Both the position numbers and the translations under genes were made by a program. A stretch of DNA of 64,000 nt, from the NCBI GenBank assembly GCA_964017235.1, contig OZ024936.1, forward strand, positions 89,626,537 through 89,690,536, written 5' to 3'. Below, piece by piece: positions 23,823-34,217 of the stretch; position 1 is the first letter of the stretch; each line of letters begins with the position of its first letter. The notes beneath the pieces were generated by a model. It saw only the letters and a list, made by a program, of their open reading frames with translations, was not told the DNA's origin and searched no databases. The stretch is from Sabellastarte sp. h YS-2021. Lineage: Eukaryota > Annelida > Polychaeta > Sabellida > Sabellidae.

Positions 23823-24286
23823 ATACCGTGTTTATTGTAATAAATGCCCCCTCCCTATTAATCGCCCCCCCCCTCTTCTCTACCTTTGCAAAGTTCATAT
23901 TTCGGGGTTTTACATCCCTCTCAACAGCCAACACCTTTGCGATTCCGGGATTCCAAAAAATGGTGCATTTTAGTACTTTCCAAGCGAATATCGCTTACGA
24001 GAAATAAAGAAAATAAAAACAAAACATGGCAGTTTTGGTCACAGACGCATTGAAATCTGCAAATATAGGACATAAAACTACATAATTTCTTCAGATTTAA
24101 GGTTTGTTTTAAATATTTTAAGCTGTCTCGCCATTATACATGCCAGCAAGCGAGATCAAGGCAGCAAGTGTCCATTATCGCCCATTGCCACTGGACTCGA
24201 GATATGATTTTATTTATCTGTAATAGTCGCCCCCCCCCCCTTTTGAAAAATGCATCGCCCCGGGGCGTTTATTACAATAAATACGG
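23823..24286. mobile_element. MITE M1, complete copy
   Basis: Terminal inverted repeats CCGTGTTTATTGTAATAAA and its imperfect complement TTTATTACAATAAATACGG, followed inward by C-rich (left) and G-rich (right) blocks. The duplicated unit 2 has an empty site reading ATAAATATATAC at 38553-38563, which shows that the insertion duplicated the dinucleotide TA. No ORF. Class inferred: nonautonomous DNA transposon with TA target duplication. Confidence 0.75.
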
Positions 24287-24662
24287 TATATACTTTTATT
24301 ATGCTACAATAGCTTAGAATGTGGGACTGAATGCTGTTCTCGGATGGCCAGACATTTATTGTTGGCCATAGCCTCAGGTTGTCGTCGCGTGACCTACCCC
24401 ATCTGTCTTCTCCTTTCACGTTGGCCGCCACCATATTGGAATATATTGTGAAGTTTTTCTGCCGTTTTCTACTTATATCTCAGCTTATTTATATTGTTGG
24501 ATGTCTATTTTCAGCCATTTTGTTTATTAACCATTAAAGCACATTTTGCATAACTTTCCGTCCATTCGGATAATGTTTCTACTTTTATTCTGTTGTGAGT
24601 TTTCGTCTCGGCTAGTTTTCTTTATGTAATCGGGTCCACCTTTTTTATTGCGTTTCAACATA

Positions 24663-26429
24663 TCCTTTCACCAATCCAATAAAGACAAACCCTGCGCATC
24701 TAAATGCCATCATTTCTGTCATGCTTTCGACACTCATAATTACTCTCCTACCTGCAGAGAGGCAGGCAAGGGAGATGATCCCTGTGTCACTTTCATCTCA
24801 CCTTGTGACATTTGTACTTCCTTTACGGAAGAACAGTTAACTAAAATTACACACAGGAAGAGATATGTAAAGAAACCAGATAAGAAAGCTGACAAAAATG
24901 ATCAAGAACTAGATTTATTGGGTGATAATTCTGTTGAATCCTTTGTGGGCTCTCAAGCAGACCTTGAGAGTGCTGCTGACTATCTTTTCACTTCCCCTCC
25001 TCGCCCTCAACCTCTTGCCTTCGAGGCTTTATCATTAAAAACTCCTGCTTTACAGCAGAAATTAGAAACCAAGCTTGAGAAGTCCTTGGGATCTCAGCTA
25101 GACATTCAACTGGATCAAAAGATGGGTGCTTTCCAGGCTAATAATTTAGAGGCAATGAAGTCCCTTCGAGAAAAGTTTCAGAAATCTCTCCGTAAAACTT
25201 CTTCTCAAGGGGAGGTGGATCACGTCTCCGTTTTGGCCTCAAAACCTGGCCCATCTAATACTCGTCTGGACCCCTCGATCACTAATACTTTTGAGTCGAT
25301 GGACATTGATTATGGCCCAGCCTTACCACCTCGCCTCGACTCTCATAGTCGCGTCGATGACACCTCGGGTTTCAATGTTAGTTCTATTGAGGAACCCTCG
25401 AGGTTGCCCTCGGCTCAACCAAAGAAATCTTCTCACTCTTTCAAACAGTATGCTGTGGCCCCGAGCTCTGCCTCGGACCACTACTCTGACCAATCTGATG
25501 AACCTCGGCCTGCCCCTAGCAGAGCCAAGAAGCATACTGATAAGTCGAAACAGAAATCCAGGTCCAGATATTTACCTTCTTCCTCAGAGGAGGATCAGTC
25601 CCGTGAGGCCAGACATAGGTCTCCAAAACCTTCTAGGAAGACCTACTCTGATCAAGACCATCCTCAACATGACCCAGACCTTTCTTACTACAGGGAAGTA
25701 GCTCTGTCTGACATCCCCTCTCAGTATGCAGAGGAGGTGGATACCTTCAGGCGTATCCTCAAACTTCCAGACCCTAGGGACTCCCTTCCCAGGTCTTCAA
25801 CTGCGGTCATGGGCCTTGATGATGAGAAAGGCAGGCAGGATCTCAGGCCAAGAGGTCCTTCATCTATGCTTCCTCTGAACTCCATTATCAAAGATGCCTT
25901 TGATAAGTTTGATCAAAACTTTCAAGTAGCAAATTTACCTGAGGGTAAATATATCAGAGCTCCTGCATCCACTGCTAAGTGGTACAAGGTGGGACAACCT
26001 TGTTATGAGGACAAGATGCAAGAACTCAGTACAGACTTTGCTAAGATCTGTACTTCTCCTAAGCCCTCTGGGGCCCGTATGGGCAAGGTTCCCCTACCAA
26101 TTCTCAAGGAATTGGAACACCAGGCGAGACAGAACATATCCACTCTCAACTTCAGTACCACCTTTGCCAAGACTTCTTCCTGCAACTCCACTCTGGAGAA
26201 GTGCCAACATAGTTTGAAGTCGACCTTTAAGAAGGTCAAATCACAGATCAGGAAAGGTGCCGACACTGAAAAGGTAGCAAAGCGTGGATACGAGGAAGCC
26301 TGTGACTACCTGGATATTTGGAACAAGACCCTCATTACCCAGCACAGGGCCTTGACTTGTCTCAGCAAATCACTTGCTCATATACTCCAAAGGGAACTAT
26401 ATTCCATGGGCAACACTGGCCTGCTTTAG
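24663..26429 (+). pseudogene. DIRS gag-like ORF1, copy B
   Basis: The N-terminus is a Cys/His-rich module (KCHHFCHAF, then CREAGKGDDPC and CDICTSF) followed by a long polar, Ser/Pro/Lys-rich linker (RSRYLPSSSEEDQ) and a conserved C-terminal block (ALSDIPSQYAEEVDTFRRIL onward). It probably packages the retrotransposon RNA; this is inference from position and composition. The start codon of copy C is ATA here, so no normal initiation is available. A frameshift before the RREAEMTL motif near 26429 moves the C-terminal part to another frame (to about 26757). The basic RG-rich tail of copy C is not preserved. Confidence 0.8.
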
Positions 26430-26639
26430 GCGCGAAGCCGAAATGACCCTGTTACAACCACATTTAGGGGAGACGAGACATCAGGAACTCAAGAATGCGT
26501 CCTTTTGGCCGCCTTCCTTGTTCAAGTCTCAACTGGTCAAGGAAGGTGAAGACTTCCTTCTTCAAAAACGCACCTCAAAAGACTCTCAGGGTTTTGGACC
26601 CTATCAGAATAAGCCCTTTTGTGGTCCCCACAAGAAAAG

Positions 26640-28560
26640 AGGCTCCTACAGGAAATGTCCCTATGGGGGAATTCCTCTCAAAACAGTAACCAGTCGTTTT
26701 CCTCTGGCAGAGGAAACTTCACGGGCTCCTCAAAAGCCTCACTCAGTCCATCAGTAGGAGGTTGCCTCCATTCTTTCAGGAGAGACTGGCAAACAAACAA
26801 ATGTTCATCAAACGTGTTAAACATTTTCACCAATGGCTACGTACTGCCATTCCTCTCAAAGCCAAACTTGGTCAGATTTCCTCTGATTCTGTCAGAATAC
26901 AAGATCCTTCCCAAAGACTAAGCTCTGGCCAATTGTATCCAGTCTCTCCTGTCAAAGAATGCTATCGAAAAAGTGGAAAATGTAAAATCTCTTGCGTTTT
27001 ACAGTCGCCTGTTTCTAGTCCCCAAGCCTCACCAAAGGTGGAGGCCAGTAATAAACTTAAGCAGGCTCAACACTTTTCTACATGTAGAAAAGTTCAAAAT
27101 GGAAACTCCAGAGTCCATCAGGACCTCCCTGGTTCCAGGGGAATGGGTATTGTCGATAGACCTATCGGACGCTTACCTTCACATCCCCATCCACCCAAAC
27201 TCAAGGAAATACCTAAGGTTTTGCCACAGGTCACATGCGTTCCAGTTCACCTCCCTTCCGTTCGGACTAGCCACAGCCCCCCAGGTCTTTACAATGATCG
27301 TGAAGGAAGTGAAGCTCATGGCTCTCTCCAGAGGACTCAGACTTCAACAATACCTGGACGACTGGCTGATCAGGTCCCAGTCTCAGGAAGAAGCCGAAGT
27401 GAACACTCAGGCAGTGGTAGACCTAACCCAGTCCTTGGGGTGGATAATAAATCGGGAAAAATCAGAACTGACTCCTACTCAGGTGTTTTCGTTCGTGGGC
27501 TACGAATACCATCTAGATTCAGCCCTTGTAAAATCCACTCAAGAGAGATGGCTCAAACTTCTTGATCGTATGACTCAAGTCAAAACATGTTTTGACTGTA
27601 AGATGTTTGATGTCGCTAATTGGGTTGCTTGCCTCAACGGAGAAGATGGTCCCGGAGGGACGCCTTCACATGAGGCCCTTTCAGTTTCATCTCAAGGAGC
27701 ATTGGAGATATCCTCAGTCACTGGACAACCTCCTTCCTTGGACAGATGTCATTTCTGCACACCTAGACTGGTGGCAGAATCCTGCAAATGTGATGAAAGG
27801 CGCAGACCTTCATCCCAAAGACCACAGTATCCAACTCTTTACAGACGCCTCAAACGAAGGTTGGGGTGCTCACTTAGATCAAAGATCTACCCAGGGTCTG
27901 TGGTCAGACCAGGAAAAAAGGCTACACATAAACATCCTAGAGTTGAAGGCGGTCTCACTGGCCCTTCGAAATTTCAAGGACCAGTGCCAGGACCAAACAG
28001 TTCTAGTTGCAACGGACAACTCAACAGTGGTAGCCTACATAAACAAACAAGGGGAACTCACTCAGTAGAGATGTGCACTCTCCTGTGGAAGATCATGACT
28101 TGGTGCCACCACTATCACATAAAATTAAAGGCCAGACACATTCCAGGGTGTCTGAATGTGATGGCCGACCTATCCAGGTCCAACCAAGTGCAGTCGACAG
28201 AATGGTCACTGCATCCACAGGTGTTCAAACAGATCTGCCAGAAGTGGTTCACTCCTCATGTGGACCTGTTTGCCACTCATCTGAACCAGGCTTGGGACAT
28301 AGATGCTCTGAACATACACTGGACGGGTCTCACTGCTTTTGCTTACCCTCCGACGGCTCTCCTTCACAGGGTGAGCCAATAGATCAAGCAATGCCATTGC
28401 CTGATCATCGTAATAGCCCCAGGCTGGCAAGGGATGCCCTGGTTTTGGGACCTAGTGCAGCTCTCAACAGAAGTCCCACTACAACACCCAGTGTCAATGA
28501 CTCTACTCAAACAGTCCCATAAGTATATGTTCCACAACAATCCGCAACAGCTCAACCTCC
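26640..28560 (+). pseudogene. DIRS reverse transcriptase/RNase H, copy B
   Basis: RT motifs are clear: FYSRLFLVPKP, FKME (kept here, lost in copy C), SIDLSDAYLHIPI, SLPFGLATAP and the catalytic YLDDWL. RNase H follows with FTDASNEGWG, ELKAVS and ATDNSTVV. There is an in-frame stop near 26921 and a 5-base deletion near 27560, and a second frame change near 28050. After RNase H comes the VDLFATHLN to PPTALL segment usually placed with the methyltransferase-like part of DIRS polyproteins; about 35 bases are missing there compared with copy C. Confidence 0.85.
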
Positions 28561-28568
28561 ACGCCTGG

Positions 28569-28674
28569 GGTCGTATTCACGAAAGGTCTTAGCCAAGTCT
28601 TAGGCTTAACTTTTGTATAAAAATATAGCCAAGTTAAGCCTAAGACTTGGCTAAGACCTTTCGTGAATACGGCC
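28569..28674. mobile_element. Hairpin MITE inserted in DIRS copy B
   Basis: A nearly perfect 106-bp palindrome: GGTCGTATTCACGAAAGGTC at the left pairs with GACCTTTCGTGAATACGGCC at the right, with about 45-base arms around a short AT loop. Copy C lacks it and reads CGCCTGGTGTC, so CCTGG flanks both sides as a 5-bp target duplication. Confidence 0.85.
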
Positions 28675-28679
28675 CCTGG

Positions 28680-29724
28680 TGTCTAGGAGTGGACAACTCC
28701 AAGAACAAGGCTTCTCTGTGGAGGTGGCAGAGAGAATTGCTGCCCCGCAGCGGTCATCAACAAGGACCATCTACAAGTCAAAGTGGGCCCTATTTGAAAA
28801 ATGGTGCAGAGAAAATTCGGTGGATTTCTCCACTCCATCTGTGAAACAAATCACAGATTTTTTCACGTACCTGTACCAAGACCTAAACAGGTGCCCCTCG
28901 ACCATTGATGGTTACAGGACCTTCATAGGTTACTCTCCAGTTTCCACAGGGATCGTCCAAAAAGTTCCAGAAATCTTCCTAAGTGGAACCTTTCTGTTGT
29001 TCTCAATGAGCTCACAAAAGAACCCTTTGAGCCTATGAAAGACACAGACCTCAAACATCTTACCCTCAAAACTTATTTCTTGCTAGCTTTGGCCTCCGGC
29101 AAGCGCCGCAGCGAAATCCATGCCTGGGTCGCAAACAAAGTATCTAATCTAGGCCAATGGGAAAAGGTCGCCTTGTTCCCTTCTTCTGATTTCATAGCCA
29201 AAAACCAACTAGCAGGAGAAGGTTCTCAAAGTGTGTCTCCTGTGACTATTCCGGCTTTGACTACCATTGTGGATAGACAATTCAAAGAAGACAGGACCCT
29301 GTGTCCGGTGCGGGCCCTGAGGTACTATCTGGACCGAAGCAAGGACCTAAGAGGTTCCCGGTCCCTCCTTTTCATTTCCTTCAAGAAAGGACATACCTCA
29401 GACATCAGACCTGCTACTCTCTCTTCTTGGTTGAAACAAACCATCCTACTTTGTTATAAACAAGCAGACCAGCAAGCCTTGGATTTAGTCCAAGTCAAGG
29501 CGCATGACATTCAGGCCTTCGCAGCCTCTAAGGCGTTTTACGGTGGGGTATCGGTGGACCAGATCATGCAAGCCTGTCACTGGAAAGCTCACAACACTGG
29601 GACCAGTAGTAGCGGCGCAACAGGTCCTAGACCCTTTTCCTCAGTCCAGTCATCCTCGGAAAGAAAAGAAGGGGGGCCACATCCGCTACAACCAAGTCTT
29701 CAGGAGTCTAAGCCCAGGGTCTAG
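28680..29724 (+). pseudogene. DIRS tyrosine recombinase, copy B, catalytically dead
   Basis: The N-terminal core-binding part (28679-28910) is followed by a deletion of about 58 bases after IDGY that shifts the frame; the catalytic part resumes at 29035. The first arginine motif (SGKRRSEIHAW) is intact, but HxxR is changed to HDIQ. The segment carrying the nucleophile tyrosine (FTNFY in A and C) is deleted after WKAHNT. Either change alone should abolish strand cleavage. Confidence 0.88.
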
Positions 29725-30118
29725 GTATACATCTACCTCATCAGGGTGTATACGGTAAGGTCTATCTAATCTTTAAATCATTATAATTGTACATTGTATT
29801 AAGGACCTGAAGGTTGTCATTTTAGTCAGTACTCGAGCCTTAAGCTTAGGTTCTTCCTTGATCGTCCTTGGGACTGACCCCGTCTGTGTATCTCGGGTAC
29901 ACATCTTATTCTCGTCAAACACCCTGACAGTTTTTTAGCACCGTCATTCATTCAGGTTTTTGGCTTCTACAGGCCCGGTCTTCGGGATTTGCGCCCTGTA
30001 GACGGGACTCAGACTGGTACATTCGATCTTTCATTCTACTTTTATTATCAAAATTCTAAGAAAAAAACAGACTTATCTGCCAGTCTCAGCTGTAATCCCT
30101 CCTCCGGACGGTTGGATT

Positions 30119-30222
30119 CAGCATTCAGTCCCACATGGTAAGCTATTGTAGCGCAAGAAAATTGAAAATTTTAATTACTTAAATGTAGCTTTTATAAGCT
30201 ACAAGCTTACCATGTGGGACTG
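30119..30222. repeat. Internal complementary region, DIRS copy B
   Basis: Same structure as in copies A and C: reverse complement of the left tip (AGCTATTGTAGCGCAAGAAAA), then of the right tip, flanked by inverted AGTCCCACATGG and CCATGTGGGACT. Confidence 0.85.
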
Positions 30223-30689
30223 AGGAATGTCCCACCCTGCCTCCCCGCTGTATTACAGCTGAGGGGTATGGGTTTAAATCTCAACAAGAAAAGTGCTTAC
30301 AAAGGGGCAGATCACGTGACGACAACCTGAGGCTACAATAAATGTCTTTTTTTCTTAGGCGTTGGTCGTAATGCCTTGCGGCAACCAGTAAAGCATTCAG
30401 TCCCAGATGGTAAGCTTGTAGCTTATAAAAGCTACATTTAAGTAATTAAAATTTTCAATTTTGTATTAGTACTGTGACTTTGGATAGAAGATAGTTTTCT
30501 GACAAGTTACTAACTTACATAGGTTATACTTTGTTCAGTTAACTAACTTAAGATGATTTATGTATCATTTAGTCTAGTACTTTATCCTCAAAAATTATCC
30601 TGGATATTGGTACTTTGGCTTATTGGTTTCTATCTACTCTTGGTGTGTCAAAAATTTAAACCCACCACCTGTATGGTTGAAATCAAGCA

Positions 30690-31042
30690 ATAGTGAGGAT
30701 AAGATAAGGGTATTTTACACAATAAAATGTAAAAATTTTATTGCAATTTAACTTTTTGTAAGTTAAATACTTACCTTATCCTCACTATATTCGGATTCCC
30801 GCCCGTCCATCCCCACATATAAATTTTTGATTTGGTACTCCCAAATTAAAATATGAACTATAAAGGGGAACTGGGGACGCGGCGCATGCGCAGTTCACAT
30901 ATGGGCAGTGCACTAACAAGAGTGTTTCTTTTAAAAATATTTGAGTTGGTCATGGATGTTTGCTCTCGCCAACACATAGCAATAGTGAGGATAAGGTAAG
31001 TATTTAACTTACAAAAAGTTAAATTACAATAAAATTTTTACA
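30690..31042 (+). mobile_element. 3' end of a fourth DIRS family
   Basis: An internal complementary region (30690-30790) is followed by a right inverted repeat ending about 31042. The part GTAAATAAGTTAACTT-like at 30770-30800 is the reverse complement of the tip at 30985-31042 (TAAGGTAAGTATTTAACTTA and onward). Layout and spacing match the 3' ends of the other three families. The body and left end are absent; bases 30459-30690 may be more of it but show nothing recognisable. The repeat contains GCGCATGCGCAG, an NRF1-like site. Confidence 0.7.
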
Positions 31043-31503
31043 ATTTAAAATATAGTATGATTCACTGGAATATCAAACACCCAAAAGATATTAAAACTTA
31101 ACAAAAACTTTTTTTTCTGAATTAAAAAAAAATTAACTCCATTTATGTGGGGAGAGTAGAAATTGTCAGGTTTTTGGTAGAAAATGAGGGTTAGATTATT
31201 AGTCCATTATCTGCTGTGGTGTTAAAGTGTTTAAATTAGAAGGGGACTGTATAGATTCTCAAAACTTTCATCAATTTTCATCATAAAATATAGCAAATAA
31301 AATGTGTCATGCAAGTCACAGAGAATCCCTCATATTCTTTTGTCAACAGATTAGTGGATATTGTTTAAAACTATTGAGTTTTACTACATGACACTTGTTT
31401 TGTTTGAATAGAGTGACAAGTTTTACTTTGATATGTTTGTGGATTGCAGATTTTTTAGAATGAAACAATAGAAGTGGCAAACTCTGTCACTCTGGTCATT
31501 TTA

Positions 31504-31728
31504 GAGTAAGAAATCTAAAATTCGCCACATATCTGAAATTCGCCACATGTGAAAATACTAATAAAATAAATTAATTGCGGTGAGATTTGTTGACTGTATA
31601 GTAAATTAAGGCTTTTTGAACTGAAAAATACCAATTTTTGGACAAAAACATCATTTTCTTCATAAAATTAATTAAGGTTTTAGAGGTGGCGAATTTTAGA
31701 TTCCTGGCGAATTTTAGATTTCTTACTC
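31504..31728. mobile_element. MITE M2, 225 bp
   Basis: Terminal inverted repeats GAGTAAGAAATCTAAAATTC and complement, flanked by TA on both sides. A second 225-bp copy lies inverted at 40796-41020. No ORF. The bases on either side, 31043-31500 and 31730-32100, hold nothing I recognise. Confidence 0.85.
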
Positions 31729-32099
31729 TATAGGTTTGCAATAAATAATCTGGATTAATTGTAAATAGACAACATGATTCTCAATAATGACATTGACTCT
31801 GGCTTCATAGCAAAAGAAAATGACTGGACCATTTTGAATAAAACCTTTTTTCAAATGAATAACACAAAATTAGATAGATAGGTAATATTTTTATTTTACT
31901 GACGGTGTGTTATCCAGAGTTATATATATAAACAGAAAGTTTATACAACAGTTTTACTGAAACAGAATATAATATACACTCAGCCATTTAGGCTTACAGG
32001 TCAGTACAAAATCTTCTAACAGTATATGTATATGCATAACAATATGAAGAAAGATTAGAAATATACACAAAAACGCTCCTTGGTGTAGTTTTAGTTAAA

Positions 32100-33545
32100 T
32101 CACTCTACTTTAGATTTTAAATAATGTGGATTTTCTACAATCCCAAATTGAGGTTATATATTTAACAGGAACCCTTAAATTTTTGTTGTTTAAAGTCATC
32201 AGTTTTATATACTGGTCTTCAGGATTTAAATTATCAAAATCCTCAGAAACATTACATGAGATATAATTAAAAAAAGATATTCTTTGGGTCTTATAAAATG
32301 GACAAGTAACAATAAAGTGCTCTTCGTCTTCAATTTCATTACTATTACATAATTCACACAACCTTTTACATAATTGTTTGCATTTGAATCTTCCTGTTTC
32401 TACTGCCAGTGGCAATGTGCCAGACCTTAATTTGGCTAAAAACGATCTTTCATATTTATTAATATTTTGTGAAACATAATTTTCAGTGGAGATGTGACAC
32501 TTGAATTTCACATACATTCTTAATTTTGGTTTAGTGCTAATAGAATCCTGCCATTCTAGGTCATAATGTGTAAATAATTTCTCTCTTGCTACATCAATTT
32601 CAGGACCATCGATTAGATTTCCCAGCATGCCTATCTGGTCAAGAATTTTCACCAGCTATCATTTGTTATATTCTGAAGGTCATGGAATTTTCACCAGCTA
32701 TCATTTGTTATATTCTGAAGGTCATGTTCAAATATACGATAAGTTAGTCTCTCATGATCCATTTTAATAAGTCTATTATAGTTTTTAAGTATATTCAAAT
32801 AAATCCTATATTTTGGTTTCAACCAACCTACATCACCTTGAAGTACATGCAGTGGGGTTTTTGAATGAACACCCAGAAAATAGCGACAGACCCTGTTTTG
32901 AATCTTTTCTGCAAATGAGGGGTTTAAAACCCCCCAAACACTGCTACAGTAATCGGTTATTGGTATTACTCCCTGTTCATACAATTTTGTAAATGTACTA
33001 TAACCATTACCTTTATATGGTTTGAATTTTGATATTAAGCTACCTAGTGCATGGCCACCAGCGTCTGCAAGTTCTTGGGCACCAACTTTGTAATCAAGAT
33101 TTTTAGTCAAAGTTATCCCTAAATATTTATATTGATCAACAATTTTTAACTGCGTTGGACCAACAGAAAATGAAAAGTCTGATCTCTTCTTCCTTTTTTT
33201 CCTAAAATGCACAATTTGGCTTTTATCAGTATTGATAGTCAGAAACCAATTCTGACACCATTTATGTAGCCTATTTAGCATCAGCTGTAAATTAATTTCA
33301 TTCTCAGACACAATTGCAATGTCGCCTGCATATAGAAGGATTGATACTTTATTATTTCCATTTGAAACACCTAGTCTCATTTTTTTTATTTCTACTGCCA
33401 AATCATTTATAAATATGCTAAATAGTGTAGGGGACAAATTGTCTCCCTGCCTCACGCCTATATTTACTTCAAACCATTGACTTAATAGGTTGTTGAGTTT
33501 GAATTGAATCATCTTGTTAATGACTTTTTCTCCTCTAGAATAACT
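32100..33545 (-). mobile_element. LINE fragment (non-LTR RT), 5'-truncated, minus strand
   Basis: Reading on the minus strand, 33512-32691 encodes RT motifs GVRQGDNLSPTLF, then a catalytic box changed to YAGD (normally YADD), FLTINTDKSQIV and the palm/thumb region YKYLGITL. After a frameshift, 32652-32110 encodes the C-terminal part ending in a CCHC knuckle (CELCNSNE...HFIVTC). A 42-bp sequence is duplicated in tandem at 32643-32726, at the point where the frame breaks. The loss of the first catalytic Asp pair and the frameshift mark a dead copy. It probably belongs to an L2/CR1/Jockey-like clade; the clade is not certain. Confidence 0.85.
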
Positions 33546-33969
33546 AATTTAACAGTAAATATATAAAACGCTAATGGTATGTTTCTTAGTATATATCGTA
33601 AAAGAAAAGATTGATCTAAAATTACGAATAACCCAGAGATTTAGACCCAACAAAACACCATATAAAATTTAAAAAAGACATTTTTCACCAGGTTAAAATA
33701 TAGAATTTTAACAAAATATGTTATGAAAAAGTACTTTCTACCCACTACCTTCATAGCATGTGGCGTTTGTTAGGGCATGGCAAAAAATTGTAATTTTTAT
33801 AGATTGGGTACAAAATGTCTGGGTACAAATTGTCCAGGTATAAAATGTCCCAGTATGAAATGTCCGGGTACGAAATGTATTAACAGTTATCCTATCACAA
33901 TTTTACAAGTATTCCAGTTATTGCCACAAGATATACCTTTGTTGTTTTGGGAGCAGGTTCCACAATAAA
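33546..33969. other. Intergenic stretch with a 15-bp minisatellite
   Basis: Between the LINE and duplication unit 2. At 33806-33880 there are five copies of a 15-bp unit, GGGTACAAAATGTCC. Nothing else is recognised. Confidence 0.6.
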
Positions 33970-34217
33970 CAAGGCCGAAAGGGGTTTCGGTCTAGTAGCT
34001 CAAGCTGCAAAGCCATCAGAGACATGAGTAGTGCACTGAAATGGTCAGCCGTCCCAGTACCAATGTAGCCCATTGCCTCTTATCTTCAGTGAAGAGACAG
34101 ATACTCGTCATGCTACGCCACAATCCGGAAAGTGATCTCTAGAAGCACTAGCCTTGCTACAGCTCATGCTTAAATAGGATATACTTCGTTTAATGTTGGT
34201 AGAAAGTGTATATGTTT

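Larger units (their letters stand above)
24294..30458 (+). mobile_element. DIRS family 1, copy B, full-length but defective
   Basis: 6,165 bp with a degraded left inverted repeat (24294-24424), gag-like, RT/RNase H and recombinase genes, an internal complementary region (30119-30222) and a right inverted repeat (30282-30458). It lies seven bases to the right of MITE M1. Every gene is broken relative to copy C, and a 106-bp hairpin element has inserted at 28569. Confidence 0.92.

Noticed and set aside
23850-23880. C-rich run as a G-quadruplex or telomere-like site
   Set aside because: It is the internal block of MITE M1, present in other copies, and not a telomere-type repeat.
26762-27565. 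A 267-codon frame in DIRS copy B, and the 502-codon frame 44482-45990 in copy C
   Set aside because: Most of their length is the reverse transcriptase read in a wrong frame; the motifs (YLDDWL, LPFG) are in the overlapping frame.
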